A stretch of 64,000 bases of DNA from contig JABSSW010000040.1 in the NCBI GenBank assembly GCA_018902385.1, forward strand, positions 248,001 through 312,000, in the 5' to 3' direction. The translations under genes and the position numbers were made by a program. Below, one piece after another: positions 50,615-62,228 of this stretch. Positions within the stretch are counted from its first letter, which is position 1. Every line of letters starts with the position of its first letter. The notes under the pieces are model-generated. The model ran no database searches, had not been told where the DNA came from, and saw only the letters and a list, made by a program, of their open reading frames with translations. Source of the DNA: Physcia stellaris (taxonomy: Eukaryota > Ascomycota > Lecanoromycetes > Caliciales > Physciaceae).

Positions 50615-50963
50615 AGTATGGTAACTACGGAGGGTAGTAATAGATTTTACAGGGACACGAGCAGAAAAGAGAGCGCGAGTTCATGGTGGAGTGTTGGGTG
50701 GGGAAGGAGGGTGCGATTGGAAATCCGATGAGAATTTGGCGGCACCAAAGTCTTGACAGACCGAGTTCGCGCTTTTGCAACTTCTCCGACTCTTCACTCA
50801 TTCGACCTCGCCCGACACTGTCCCAAGCTCCCTCGTGATCGAGCCTCTATCATTGTCGCCAGGATTTGTAGATCCTCCTGTTCGACATTGGAGTCAAAAT
50901 TCACCTTCTGTTCCATCCGACCCATACAGTTTCCCCCAAATGTGCCGATAACCCCCATTTAAC
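50615..50963. promoter_or_regulatory. upstream region between ccs1 and the uL13m gene
   Basis: A 349-bp spacer between divergent starts, likely holding both promoters. No specific site was recognised. Confidence 0.35.
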
Positions 50964-51612
50964 ATGTCGCAGACTATTGGCAAAGTGCGTTACGAGTCAT
51001 GTATCTTTCATGCTTTCGAGTGCTCACGCTCTCCAGACACGCCTCGCCTACTCCCGAACCTGGCACCATGTTTCCCTCTCAGCGCCTACAACTCCTCCCC
51101 TCGGCCGCCTCGCCTCACGAATCGCCATCCTTCTGATGGGCAAACACAAACCAATATGGGACCCCTCAACCGATTGTGGTGACTATGTTGTTGCTACAGG
51201 TTGTAATGATGTCTTCGTCACAGGCAAGAAGATGCAGCAGAAGAAATATTACAAGCAAACCACGAGGCCGGGTAGTCTGAAAGCCATCAACATGGAGAGC
51301 ATGGTACGGAAATGGGGAGGTGGTGAGGTTCTGAAGAGGGCTGTCAGGGGCATGCTACCGAAGAATAGGTTGAGGGATCCAAGATTGGAGAGATTGAAGG
51401 GTGAGTTTTTGTGATCACTGGGCTCCCCAGTGGCTTCGCCGCGTTTGGGATTGGGGTTGGATCTCTTTGAATTAGCTGGCTGACAGATGCAATATATAGT
51501 CTTCGAAGGCGAAGCTCATCCTTACAAGGCGAATCTGATGAGGGTAAATGGGAAACTGAGGGTGCCAGAGCCCGAGGTCAGTGCAGATAAGTTGAAGGTC
51601 AATTCGATATAG
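50964..51612 (+). CDS. mrpl23: mitochondrial ribosomal protein uL13m (Mrpl23)
   Basis: A large-subunit protein of the mitochondrial ribosome. Exons 50964-50984, 51037-51400 and 51500-51612 give 165 residues, as expected for the family. The uL13 core is plain: TWHHVSLSAPTTPPLGRLAS, LLMGKHKPIWDPSTDCGDYV, FVTGKKMQQKKYYKQTTRPG and the signature VRGMLPKNRLRDPRLERLK. The last exon gives VFEGEAHPYKANL. Introns are 52 and 99 nt; the first exon is only MSQTIGK. No separate presequence is obvious. Confidence 0.93.
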
Positions 51613-51816
51613 CATGAGCACATGGGGTAATTGCATTAAAGCGCGGAGTTTATTCATTATGGACTGCTGGCTCCTGATTCAACGGCGTCATTGTATTCTG
51701 TATTGTAGATACGCTAAGAAAGACTTCATGTCACCATGGAACGCAAATCCTTCTGAACATGCCGTAAATTCATTTGACCCTGTATCTTGAGATGAGAGCG
51801 CTAGATACCACCAGGC

Positions 51817-52840
51817 TCATCGGCTGACAGTGCACTGGATAAGACCATTGGGGTCTGACTGGGGAGCGTAGACCTCTGCGTCCGTGCCAGTATTTTTTAA
51901 GCCCTTGTGCCAGCTCAAATCTAGATGCACTGTCAGTACATCTACCGAGCCACACCTGAAGAGTAATCGACTTGTGAAGAGGAGCAAAAAGAAACTTACC
52001 AATCTCGAAGTAGTGTTTGTTCGGCAGCGAATAATCGACTGACTGTACCATTGGGGCAGCTGCTAGAATGTCCTCACACATATGGTACATAGTATTTTGA
52101 ACACTGGGGCTCTCTTCCTGAGCAAACTTTCTCAGAGTGACTGTTCGTACCTCATCCCAGGTCTTGTCAAACTCTGGAACTGCGGACTCTACATCTTTGA
52201 TGCTCTTGAAAGTGTTCCACAACCAGCCGGCGTCGACTTCAGTGCTGAGAATGCGGTCCCAAGTTTCCTTGAGCGCCGTATACTCATTGCGATAGAAGCC
52301 ATGAAACTCAGATCCGGTGCTCTTGAGCACTAGTAATCCTGAAATAGCAGAACGAACTTCGATGCCTTTCCCGTCGGTTGATGTAGCCACGACATTCCTG
52401 GTTTCTGAGCCATCACGCAAGAAAGAGTGCGGATGCGGCTGGCCATCAATGGTCATACGTGTCCAGCGATGCACTTTGACCTTGACTTGGGCAGAGTGGA
52501 TATGTTTGTAGGTATCAGTGAAGTGAGTAGCCACGATGGATCCAAACAGCTCCGGAGGCGTAACGGGATGCTGCTTGGCCAGTATATAGACTGTCTGCTT
52601 CATGGTGTCTGTGGCGACAACGACGCTGTTGTCGGCCTCAGTGTAGCTACAACAGTCAAATGGTAGTCCTCCCAAGCTTCATGGTGCTGTCCAAAATACG
52701 TACGAGGTCTCGATTTCACCCTGAAGCAATACGCAGACAGTCATTTCGACGACGGTATGTACTTTGGTCTTCTCATCACGGTGGACTTTATAGACTCGGA
52801 TATTGTCCTTGCCATACTGGGCAGCAGAAAGATGAGGCAT
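51817..52840 (-). CDS. urate oxidase (uricase)
   Basis: Cofactor-free oxidation of urate to 5-hydroxyisourate in purine catabolism, normally in peroxisomes. Minus-strand exons 52704-52840, 52000-52646 and 51817-51920 give 295 residues (Aspergillus enzymes about 302). Family features: AAQYGKDNIRVYKVHRD, ATDTMKQTVYILAKQH, HIHSAQVKVKVHRW, STGSEFHGFYRNEYTAL, and the C-terminal SVDYSLPNKHYFEIDLSWHK followed by APQSDPNGLIQCTV. The catalytic Thr/Lys area (YGKDN near residue 10; ATDT near 57) is present. The protein stops at CTVSR, where relatives usually carry several more residues ending in Ser-Lys-Leu. Introns are 57 and 79 nt. Confidence 0.94.
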
Positions 52841-53706
52841 TCTCACAAGAAAGGAGAGTCGAACAGTACAGTGGTGGAGACACTGATAAGGAGCTCAAGC
52901 GATGGTGTGATGCTTGACAGCAAAGAGAAGGGAAGGGGGTACTTTTTATAATACTACAGAACGAGGTGCCAAAAGGAAAGAGAGTCCAGATGCGCTTCAA
53001 CGGAGGATGAAGACTCGCAAGGCCTTTGCAGCTGCGAGTCTCCTTGACTGATGCAATCGTGTATCGGCGGGCCCCGATAGATAGTGGGGAGGCTTGCTGA
53101 TTGCTCCGTTTTAGTAACTGATGCGCAACATCAAGAGGATGGACAGCTAGCAACCCACGCGAGCTACTCGCACTGGTCCCGCGACTGACGTAGATCTAGT
53201 AAGGCAGTGACTAGATAGCAGCGGCGTGACGAGGGGGAGGGCGAGATCAGGAAGCCATTGACGATTGAGGTTCGTATGAACGCGCAAAAGGGTTTAGCCG
53301 ACGATCTCAAAGCTGGGGTTCACGTCGCCAATGTCAAAGTACCTCGTACCCAAGCCGTATCAGTGCGCCGTGCCTTTGCAATCTCGGTGCACTGGCAAAC
53401 TGACTTCGCTCGCCGGCTTCCCTCAACGGTATGTTAGCATCTGCATTTTCTCCTCCGCTCTTTGTTCGACTGCTTTGGGCTGTCTTGGGAGGCCTGCCAG
53501 CTTTAGAGAAGACATCTTGGCCTCCATGTCACAGGTTGCCCTCCGGCTTTCCCACCTAAGACAACGGCTGCTCAAGGACATCTACTTCTAACCAGCCGCT
53601 ACAGAGAGAATTACTTACTTGTGGGAACTTCAATAATGTTACCGATGGATACCCTTTGGGAAGGAAAGATTATGAGACATTCTGATCGATCGGCTGTCTC
53701 TTGGCT
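52841..53706. promoter_or_regulatory. upstream region between uricase and the Rictor-type gene
   Basis: About 870 bp between divergent starts. An 86-codon frame at 53331-53591 shows no recognisable motif and is more likely part of a leader. Both promoters should lie here. Confidence 0.35.
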
Positions 53707-56700
53707 ATGATGCCCTCTAGCGGATCTGGGACATCAGTGACCCCTACTCAGCGCAGTGTTTTCAGGCATGGACGCTCCATGTCGAACCAAAGCATGGGAG
53801 ACGGCTATAGCTACAAGGACATACTGCAGCCTCCGCCCATAGAGCGGAGAGATAGCCGTTCAATGTCGAACGCGAATACCAATGTTCCGTGGGGCCCTCG
53901 AGGAGCTTCCTTGGCCCAGTCAGGGGCGCCTCCCGGTAGTTTCAGCTCGGACCTGAAGACAGTCACTTTGTCAAGAGTCGGAACTCCAAAGGCTGATCTC
54001 GGAGCGTTCATGAGTGGGGGCTATGGGCAGGCAAGTGATACCGCCTCATCGGAGCAGAAGCAAAAGGAGCTTCGCGAGAAAATCAACAAGGAGACAAAAA
54101 TCAAGGTAGGATCAGAGAACCTACTAGAAGCTTTGATATCCAAGAATGCGAAGCAGACCAAAGACCAAAGACAGCGGGTCGAGACAGAGCTCAGTTCTTC
54201 AAATTTCAAGATAGCGGAGCTGAAGTCGCAGCTTGACGCAGAAATCGAAAGGGCTTATCGTCCTGGCACCCCACCCAGATCGAGGTTGTCAGGAATCTTC
54301 CAGGGTAGTCCAGTCAAATCGCCATCCAAAGATGCGAGCGTTGGCCACGGGGTCAACGATGATATCAACACTGAATCAGAATCACCAACATACATTCTCG
54401 CAGAGATACTCCAGGCTTTAGAAATTGAAGGCATGCAGCCAGATTATTATGTTGAGCGAGCAAACAATCTAGTCGACCTATTCAAGCGATATCCGTCTCT
54501 CAAACATGATCTTGCGTGGCCGATCTTTGGTTTGCGCGTCCAATCTATGCTTTTGAGTGACAGTAGAGACGTCGTCGCTGCAGGCTATCGTGTCACGAGG
54601 CATGCGATCGCGAACAGAGGATCTCTTCAAACCATCCGAGATCTCAACACCGACAACCTTGTTATTCTTTCACTCATCAAAGACAACAAGGCGAGTATAG
54701 AACGCGAACAAGCACTCAAATTTGTGCGCTCATTTTTAGATGTCAAAATGGGAGTCCATGAAATTTCCAGGGCAGTTTTACGGACTATTGTTTCTATTGC
54801 GGAGTTTCACGAGGACCGCTTACGAAATATGGCTCTCTTGACTGTCTCCGAAATTTTCATTAGACATCCAACATTGGCTGTATCTGCTGGCGGCGCTTCC
54901 GCTCTGGCCGCAGCATTAGTAGAGGGTACTTATGGCGGTGCAGAGACTTTGGCTATCGCGTTTTTACATTTGTCAGATAAGCCTCAGGGGCGAGCTCTCC
55001 TCAAGTCCGGAGGCGGATTGCAAGCAGCTTTGACCCCGATCACGGATCCTTTTGCGGTGCACGGAAACGACCAGAAATTGAAGTCTAACATCAGATTGAT
55101 AGCTTCCATTTTGAAAACCTGGACGGGAGTCTTTGCATTTGCTGATGGTAATTTCTCAGCGTTGAGATCCTTGGTCGCTTCGCTTCACTACCCATTACCC
55201 TCGCTTCGTGATTTGATCCTGGACCTTCTATTCGAAGTTCTGCGCATCAGACCGCCTTCCTGGACTTCCTCATTTCTAGCGGGTCGACGCTTAACCACGT
55301 ATGGTCGTGTTACACATCAGAAGCCTGATACTCCTGCCCCTTTGTCCAATCCCGAGGATGAGGAAGGGGGCCAAGGTGCAAGTTTGGTGGATCATTTTAC
55401 GAGCCTCTTGACAGCAATGTTCGTTCATTGTGGGGTGACAGAAGTTAGCAAAGACCTCTTGATCTGTGCGCTGGACTGCTAACGATAGGCTTAGGTGCTG
55501 TCCAATCTGGTCGAAGATCTGTCTGATCTTATGTTGAAGAGGAAGGCTACTCTGCTTCTGACCGAGGTACTAAAACTTGCTAATCATTCCTTGCCAAGCG
55601 CCCTGAGTGCTGGACTACAGGTCATGCCTCGTCCGCTAAATACGGCCATTCTCCAACAACCAGGGGATGAAATACTACCCACTGGAATGATTTACCAGGT
55701 TGATAGCGTCAATCGTACCCTGAATCAACAGTCAAGCTTGGACGCAAAAGGCCAGCTAGCACCCAACACTCGAAACCAGGAAGTTTCTTCTGTCTTTCGA
55801 GCATGTGAATCCACGAAATCGAAGCTAAGCATTGATATGGACGAGCTGCAATTTAGATCTACCATCCTAGATACACAGGTTCTAAGCTCAAGCAACTATT
55901 TGAAGTGGAAATGGGATCTGATCAATGATATCATTGAAGGGCCTCTGCTCAATCCGAAGCGATTAGATGATGCGATCAAAGCCACCAAGTTTTTAAAACG
56001 ACTCATTGCATTCTACCGACCGTTCAAGCACCGATTTTCAGACGCAAGGAACACCAAACCTAACCAGCGCTACGTGCGAACAGGCTGTGCTCTTATTAAG
56101 ACTGTGTTACAAAACCCAGAAGGTATCATCTATCTTTCTGAGAGCAAGCTCCTACGGCAGTTGGCGGAGTGTATCGCCCAACTGGACCCCTCAAGTGGTC
56201 TTGTGTCTGAAACGCCGATGCTATCACCTTATCGTGTAGCGGAAACCTTGAGCGGCGGTTATTTTGCATTACTAGGTGTGTTGAGTGGCGATTCAAGGGG
56301 TTTACAAATGATCGAACGATGGAGGATGATTAATATGTTTTACCATATCATGGACCTGGAGGATCGCGATGACTTGACTCAAGCCCTTTTAGGCAATATG
56401 GATTTCTCCTTGGACAGCCATCTTCGAGTCATGCTATCCAAAGCCCTGACAGCCTGTCCAAAAGCTATCAGGATCTACGCTACTAGGCTGCTTCGCAAAT
56501 ATCTGACCGGTAGCACAGATGACGGCCCAAAACATGCTTCCCAGCCTTTGAGATGTGGATGGGCTATACGGTTGCTGGTGACCCAGTTGTATGATCCTGA
56601 AGTACAAGTCTGTGAGATGGCCGTGCAAATTCTTGAAGAGGCATGCAATCGGAAAGCATACTTGGAGTATGTGGTACGGTGTCGCCCTGCTCTCGATCAT

Positions 56701-57816
56701 CTTGGCGAGATTGGGGCGCCCTTGCTGCTTCGCTTCCTTTCGACCTCGCTAGGTTACCAGTATCTTGATGGGCTCGATTATATAGGCCAAGAGATGGATG
56801 GCTGGTTTCATGGCCGTAATACAACCTACGTAACCTTAGTCGAAGCCTCCTTGGCTCGTGCACTAAATGCACAGCCTGAGCGGCCTGTCTCGATTACGGA
56901 TGAACCAATGACACCATATAACCACGGAATCGCCCCTCCGCATTTTTATCGTGAGCTAACAAGGACGATTGAGGGCTGCGATCTCCTTCGAGAATCCGGG
57001 CATTTCGACGTATTTGTCACCACTATCCAAGACCATTGGTCGGAAAATGAGGATGCAGAAGTCATGCTCCGAGTCAAGGGCTGTCTCTGGGCAGTCGGCA
57101 ACGTTGGATCTATGGAGCTTGGTGCACCATTCCTTGAAGAGACGAATGTGGTGGAAACAATCATCAAGATAGCGACTTGGTCGGAGGTCATGACTATGCG
57201 GGGAACAGCCTTCTTCGTGTTGGGGCTAATCTCACGAAGTTTGCATGGTATGGAGATCATAGCAGAACATGGCTGGAACGCAGCGACAGACCAAGTTGGC
57301 CGTTCACTTGGCTTCAGCCTGCCACCTCGGCTGGAAGCTCTCTTTTCAGTGCGTACATATTCCAGCAACGACTATGGAGAGACTCAGCTAATGTTGTATA
57401 CAGATCAAATCCCACCATTCTAGGCAATTCGCCAGGCCTCTTCGGCTTCCACAGCCGATCCCCCAGGTAGCCACTCGCGACGAAGATGGGACCCATGGCC
57501 GCATTCTGGAACTAGCGACGGATTTGGGTAACACGGTGCTTACGAAGCGGGCGGCAGGCGAACTTTACGCGTGAGTGCACACCTCCAATGCGGTTTCGAT
57601 ACGGGCTAACTGGTTGACAGGATTAAAAACCAGTCACCGGAAAGGTTCCACTCGGTCCGGCTCCTTGGAGCTGTCATGGCAATTCTCGAAGCACATGCGT
57701 TTGGTCTTCGGATCCGCCGGTTCATTCTCGATCTGTTTGACAAAACCATGGTGCGAAGGTTTATCATTGATGATGATGACGACGATGATAATGACTCCGA
57801 GGCGGGAAATGATTAA
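53707..57816 (+). CDS. ste16: TORC2 subunit Ste16/Rictor (Avo3/Tsc11)
   Basis: The Rictor homologue, a helical-repeat scaffold of TOR complex 2 that controls AGC kinases, actin and membrane stress responses. Exons 53707-55443, 55495-57348, 57404-57570 and 57621-57816 give 1317 residues. The N-terminus is Ser/Pro-rich, with a coiled-coil around residues 115-180 (QKQKELREKINKETKIKVGS). Conserved blocks follow: QALKFVRSFLDVKMGVHEIS, ALAAALVEGTYGGAETLAIA, LRDLILDLLFEVLRIRPPSW, and after intron 1 KRKATLLLTEVLKLAN. The late block VMLRVKGCLWAVGNVGS and TMRGTAFFVLGLISRS is the typical RasGEF-N-like Rictor region. The last two exons encode LGNTVLTKRAAGELYA and a Glu/Asp-rich tail. Introns are 50-55 nt; the first (donor GTTAGC) has a good GCTAAC branch site. 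Confidence 0.93.
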
Positions 57817-58642
57817 AAGTGTTTAACAAGCTGGCTACTGGCGTTCTCAGAGAAGATCATGTAGTTGCAAATTCCGGAGTGAGCATTGCCAGACTGGGGT
57901 AAGCGTTGAGTTGTAAGATGTCTCTAGGTCTCTGGTCCATCAGCAGCATAGCGTCGGCGTTTTCCATCGTGCTCTGGAAGATTCCATTGCGGCTTCAAAC
58001 GTTCAATGTGGTGAGTCGAGACTTGTATGTATGAGTATATATGCATTTTGAGGATGTGAGAAGGCAACTCGAGGCAAGATGATTCGCCAGGGAGGCGTTC
58101 GAGTAATGAAGAATAAGGGCAAGGGTCAGTGAGGCGGCGATCGAGACGGGTGTCGTGGACTCTGCTTAATGACGTATTCGATGCGACTGATCGAACATGC
58201 ACTTTAACCATCGTCCTTCAAGACTTTGGCATGAAGCGAAGAGACACACATGATTATTAATAATGACTGGCTCATCCTCAATGGCGTCGGAAGGCGGATT
58301 GGTCAGGAAAATGCTTCCATTGTCTGTTATTTCAACTACTACAGTAGCATGAGTAAGACTGATTTGATGTCGTCGTTGACTTTGCATCAAGCCGCAACCA
58401 CCACACACGACTAGTCCTGAGCCTTTCCTCTATATCCACCGCGTCTGCAGCCCACGGGGATTTCACTCCGTGTTGAACTCAACCCAGCTGCCGCCACCCG
58501 GTTGAAGTCACATTGGAAAACCCTTCACCCGATCCCTCTCCCTATTTCCACCTCTCTGCAGCCTGGCAAAACCGGCCCGCGCATGAGCATTAGAAGTCGG
58601 CTCGGATCCACCCACTGCTACAAGAAGAGACTCCTTTGTTCC
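57817..58642. other. intergenic, upstream of the CrgA-like gene
   Basis: About 830 bp with frames of about 120 codons or fewer that are shadows or noise. It should hold the ste16 3' UTR and the promoter of the next gene. Confidence 0.4.
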
Positions 58643-58669
58643 ATGGAGGAGTCGGAACGATATAGATGA
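58643..58669 (+). promoter_or_regulatory. eight-codon uORF overlapping the CrgA-like start
   Basis: ATG at 58643 opens eight codons and stops with TGA at 58667-58669. The stop overlaps the main start codon (ATG 58666-58668) as ATGA. The uORF ATG has a reasonable context (CCATGG). Such an arrangement can lower or couple translation of the main frame; that role is inference. Confidence 0.5.
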
Positions 58670-60492
58670 GTCTGCTCGACCTCCACCGCACTTCCCCTCC
58701 AAACACACCCAGCCCCACTCGAGGGGCCATCTTTCCGGACCTAGTCGCTTTGATGGGCGACAGCCCTTCTCAGTCGCCGCATCATCTTCCGCCTCACAAG
58801 GCAGCCGACGCTCACGGGGATGCCCGAGACATCGTCCGCTTAATCCAATGCTCCCAGTGTTCCCTCCCTCTACGCACACCCATCACTCTGCCCTGTGGCA
58901 ACTCCATCTGTCGACAATGTCTACCAGAGACGCACAAGAGGGAGCATGTATCATACCCAATGACCGAGGATCGCCATGAAGGTTTCAGATGTCCATTTGC
59001 CACTTGCGATGCGGACCACTCGTTGGGTGACTGCAGCCAGGATGTCACTTTGAGCAAAGTCATGGAACGGATCGGCATTGAGGTTGCCCACCAGAGGCCT
59101 CTTACCGTCGACACTCCAACCCTGCTGGACGAGAGGCCGCATTGGCGGAATGTCGTCGACAGTTCCAAACTCATGAATGCGGCTCGATCACGGGTATTCA
59201 GCGGGGGTCGCTTGCTGGCAACGTACACCATGGCCGAAATCGGCGAATTGCGTTACGACTCAGAGTTGGCTTACCAGACCATGTCACCGACTGGGGACAA
59301 TTACCAAGAACTCGACTCTGCTATGTTAGAACATCTTAGGGAAGCCACCAAGAGTGAGGTTGAGTGTCAGGTCTGCTACGCGTTAATGCTAGATCCATTA
59401 ACGACGACTTGTGGTCATACCTTTTGCAGAAAGTGCGTTGCTCGGGTCCTTGATCATTCAAGGTTGTGTCCTATATGTCGCAGAACGCTTCTTATGCGTC
59501 CCGGGGTTCGCGCCGAAGCCAGCAATCGGACGCTGTCGCAGCTGCTAGCCAAATTGTGCCCAGAACATGTTGCATCGAGAGCCGAGGCTGCTGCGCAAGA
59601 AGAGCTGGCTATGCATGGAGATCGAAATGTCCCGTTGTTTGTTTGCACACTTGCGTACCCGTCCATGCCCACGTTCCTCCACGTCTTCGAGCCTCGCTAT
59701 CGCCTGATGATCCGGAGGGCTATAGAATCCGGCGATCGCAAGTTTGGCATGATGATGTACAACCGACGCGGCCATCCGCAAGGGGACCTTGGGACTACAC
59801 AGTTCATGTTGTATGGAACATTGCTTCACATTGTGAGTGTGGAAATGTTGCCGGACGGTCGAAGCCTGATCGAGACTCGCGGCTTATCACGTTTCCGAAT
59901 ACTAGAATGGAGTGAGCTCGATGGTTACCTTGTCGGTCATATAGAGCGTCTGGATGACGTCTCGCTCGCAGACGAAGAACAGATGGAGATTGCAGAAACT
60001 ACGATTCCCACCCCTGCATCCAACGATCTCAATGCACAATTGAATAGCATGTCTACAAAAGATCTCCTGGAAGTTGGCACCTCGTTTGTCGCCAGAATGC
60101 GTGCAGCTTCAGCACCTTGGTTACATGAACGGGTCATTGCTGCATACGGACAATCACCTAATGATCCTGCTATCTTCCCTTACTGGTTCGCCAGCATACT
60201 TCCGATCTCGGATGAAGAAAAGTACAAATTGATACCCACTACAAGCGTTCGGGAAAGATTGAAAATTACCGCCCGATGGGTGCGCCGGATTGAAGCACAA
60301 CAGTGGTAGGTGCCTCTCCCATCTTTTTTATGCCCATTTCATTGCATTGGACCATGGACAGTACGTTGTCTGACGATTCGCTGGATTCAAAGGGTCGAAA
60401 CCGAGTCGTCGACCTCTGACAGTGAGGGAGACTCGAACAGCCGCGAATCCGACGCTTCGGATCAGAATGCAGAGACCACAGTCATAGAATGA
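58666..60492 (+). CDS. RING-LON ubiquitin ligase, CrgA-like
   Basis: A putative E3 ubiquitin ligase of the LONRF/CrgA group; Mucor CrgA represses carotenoid synthesis, but the target here is unknown. Exons 58666-60305 and 60393-60492 give 579 residues. A degenerate RING lies at residues 63-120 (CSQCSLPLRTPITLPCGNSI), a canonical C3HC4 RING at about 235-275 (CQVCYALMLDPLTTTCGHTF, then CRKCVARVLDHSRLCPICRR), and a LON substrate-binding domain from about 325 (VPLFVCTLAYPSMPTFLHVF; EPRYRLMIRRAIES; FGMMMYNRRG). A helical region ending RLKITARWVRRIEAQQ closes it. The 87-nt intron changes an early stop into an acidic 33-residue tail (ESSTSDSEGDSNSRESDASD). Confidence 0.92.
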
Positions 60493-61184
60493 ATACTGAC
60501 GTGCTTGCACGTGTACAGGGCGTCGAATTCTTCCTGTACAATTTTATGACTCTTTGCAAGCGTTGCATTAGCGATTGTGGCATATTTCCTAGCAAATTTC
60601 CAGCGGCATCGGGTACCTTCGCCCTCAGCATTAGATACCCTTCAGCATTTTGGCTGAATCCCATCGGCGTATTTGGACTTTCTGGCACTTAGATTCGCTT
60701 TATTCACTACAACCCAAACACCTCCAAACTCACCCATATATCCACAAACACTTAATACGCTTTGAACATCCTCGGGTTTAACCAAGTATAGTGGTTGGCG
60801 GCATGCTAGATTGGACCGTCCCGGCGCTGGAGGCCTCATTTTACATTTGATAGTACAATCGGCGTTTGGGTCATGGGACTTTGCTATTGGGTGGCAACAG
60901 GCTTTCAGGCCTCCGCGTAGGTTTATGTTGGGATGAAACCACTTTTCTAAGATACCAAGAGGCAGCCCTGAAATAGTCTTCTGGAACACGTACCTCAAAT
61001 ACGATGAGTTAAAGTCTACCTTTGTCGCCGTGTATGAGGACTTTGCGCACCCTCTTCCAGCATCCAGTCACAACCTTCGAATCTTCACCTTTACCTCTTC
61101 GTCTCCGACATCGTTCGAATCCGTTATTCTGATATCATACCTTAGCGGGCGGAGGGGGTCCTAGGAAATTAACCCTGAATAATT
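60493..61184. other. intergenic, right of the CrgA-like gene
   Basis: About 690 bp. A 118-codon minus frame at 60642-60998 has several Cys but no recognisable domain and no clear splice partners, so I do not call it a gene. From about 61100 the base composition turns AT-rich. Confidence 0.35.
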
Positions 61185-61520
61185 AGTTAGTTATCGTTAG
61201 TCAGCAATCGTCGGAACTTCGTTCGAATAACATTCACAGTTTAACATAATATCGATATCGAATTTTTGAAATTTCACATTTGATTTTATCGATCGATTTC
61301 GTGTCGATAATCGAAATACAATTATCGACGATTGTCAATCGTAATGCAATCGAAAAAATGAATCAATGATTAATGAATTCGACGATGATTGCAAATTTTC
61401 GATGTCGTGATTTAAACAATATTGCAAAAATAATTGTTTTTTGTCAATTCAACGAAAAATGTGTGATTTGAAATAAATAAATGATAAAAAAATCAAATGC
61501 ACGTAAATTTGATGTTTTCA
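61185..61520. repeat. AT-rich block dense in TCGA/ATCGAT
   Basis: About 335 bp of strongly AT-rich DNA unlike the rest of the window. The motif TCGA recurs about ten times between 61220 and 61410, often inside ATCGAT or palindromic contexts. CpG survives inside the block, which is not what repeat-induced point mutation leaves. It has no long frame. It may be the remnant or edge of a mobile element, or a special chromosomal site. Confidence 0.5.
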
Positions 61521-61551
61521 TTATTTGTATGAAATAAACAAGTAGGCCCGG

Positions 61552-61572
61552 AAGTTTTTTTAAAAAAAACTT
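61552..61572. repeat. near-perfect AT palindrome
   Basis: AAG, seven T, eight A, then CTT: an almost perfect inverted repeat of 21 nt with no spacer. It could form a hairpin or act as a bidirectional terminator; the function is unknown. Confidence 0.5.
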
Positions 61573-61584
61573 TGTCGAGAACTC

Positions 61585-61596
61585 TTAGGGTTAGGG
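61585..61596 (+). repeat. two-unit telomere-type repeat (TTAGGG)2
   Basis: Two exact TTAGGG units, the usual telomere repeat of filamentous ascomycetes, just beside the AT palindrome. Two units can occur by chance; the context makes it worth noting. Confidence 0.5.
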
Positions 61597-62228
61597 TCAA
61601 ATCTGATAAGATTACGAAATCAGGGTCCCTTGCGATCTCATCGATTTCGCACCTTAATAGCTTCTTAACCCAGTAAGTAAACCATACACTCGAAGGCTTG
61701 TTTTGAAGCACGAAGTGAGTACTATTCAAAGAATCAAAAATATCGAAAATCGAGCGAGTGCGCATTGAGTTATGGTGGATATGGCATTGTTGCTTCGCAG
61801 GCGTTGTTGCGGAGTTGTTCTACAGGCACATTTCTAGCATGACCTTTCAAGCCCCAGAACTATTGCGATAATGAACCGATTTCTGTTATTTTTGCAGCAT
61901 TGGAATGCGCTCATTCTGCTCTACAATCCTGGCTAGATAAGTGGAAATTATACTTGATTGCTGATTGATGTGCAGGTTGTAAATCAACTGCAACAACAAA
62001 CTACATTTTTGGTGGTTGGCCGCCAAGTAGACCCTGAGCTAGCTAAATCGGGAAAGAGTGCCGCAAATCTGAAGTCCATAACTGGGGGTCTCAATGCCAG
62101 GCATGGAGTCTGAACTGCAGAAATTGCAGTCATTTGACCATATCTTCGAAGCATATCATGGTTCTCGATTGGGTATAGCGCAATAGGGTATCAGGATAGA
62201 TTTGCCCTGATATTGGCCATTCTGGATA
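61597..62228. other. intergenic, no recognised content
   Basis: About 630 bp without a recognisable gene on either strand. A 90-codon minus frame (61493-61765) crosses the AT palindrome and has no known motif. Confidence 0.35.

Noticed and set aside
53331-53591. 86-codon plus frame before ste16
   Set aside because: No motif, and it lies in the expected promoter or leader.
61185-61520. Repeat-induced point mutation as the cause of the AT-rich block
   Set aside because: CpG within TCGA is abundant and no duplicated element can be recognised, so the usual signature is not evident.
61585-61596. A chromosome end
   Set aside because: Only two TTAGGG units are present and the sequence continues for over 2 kb.
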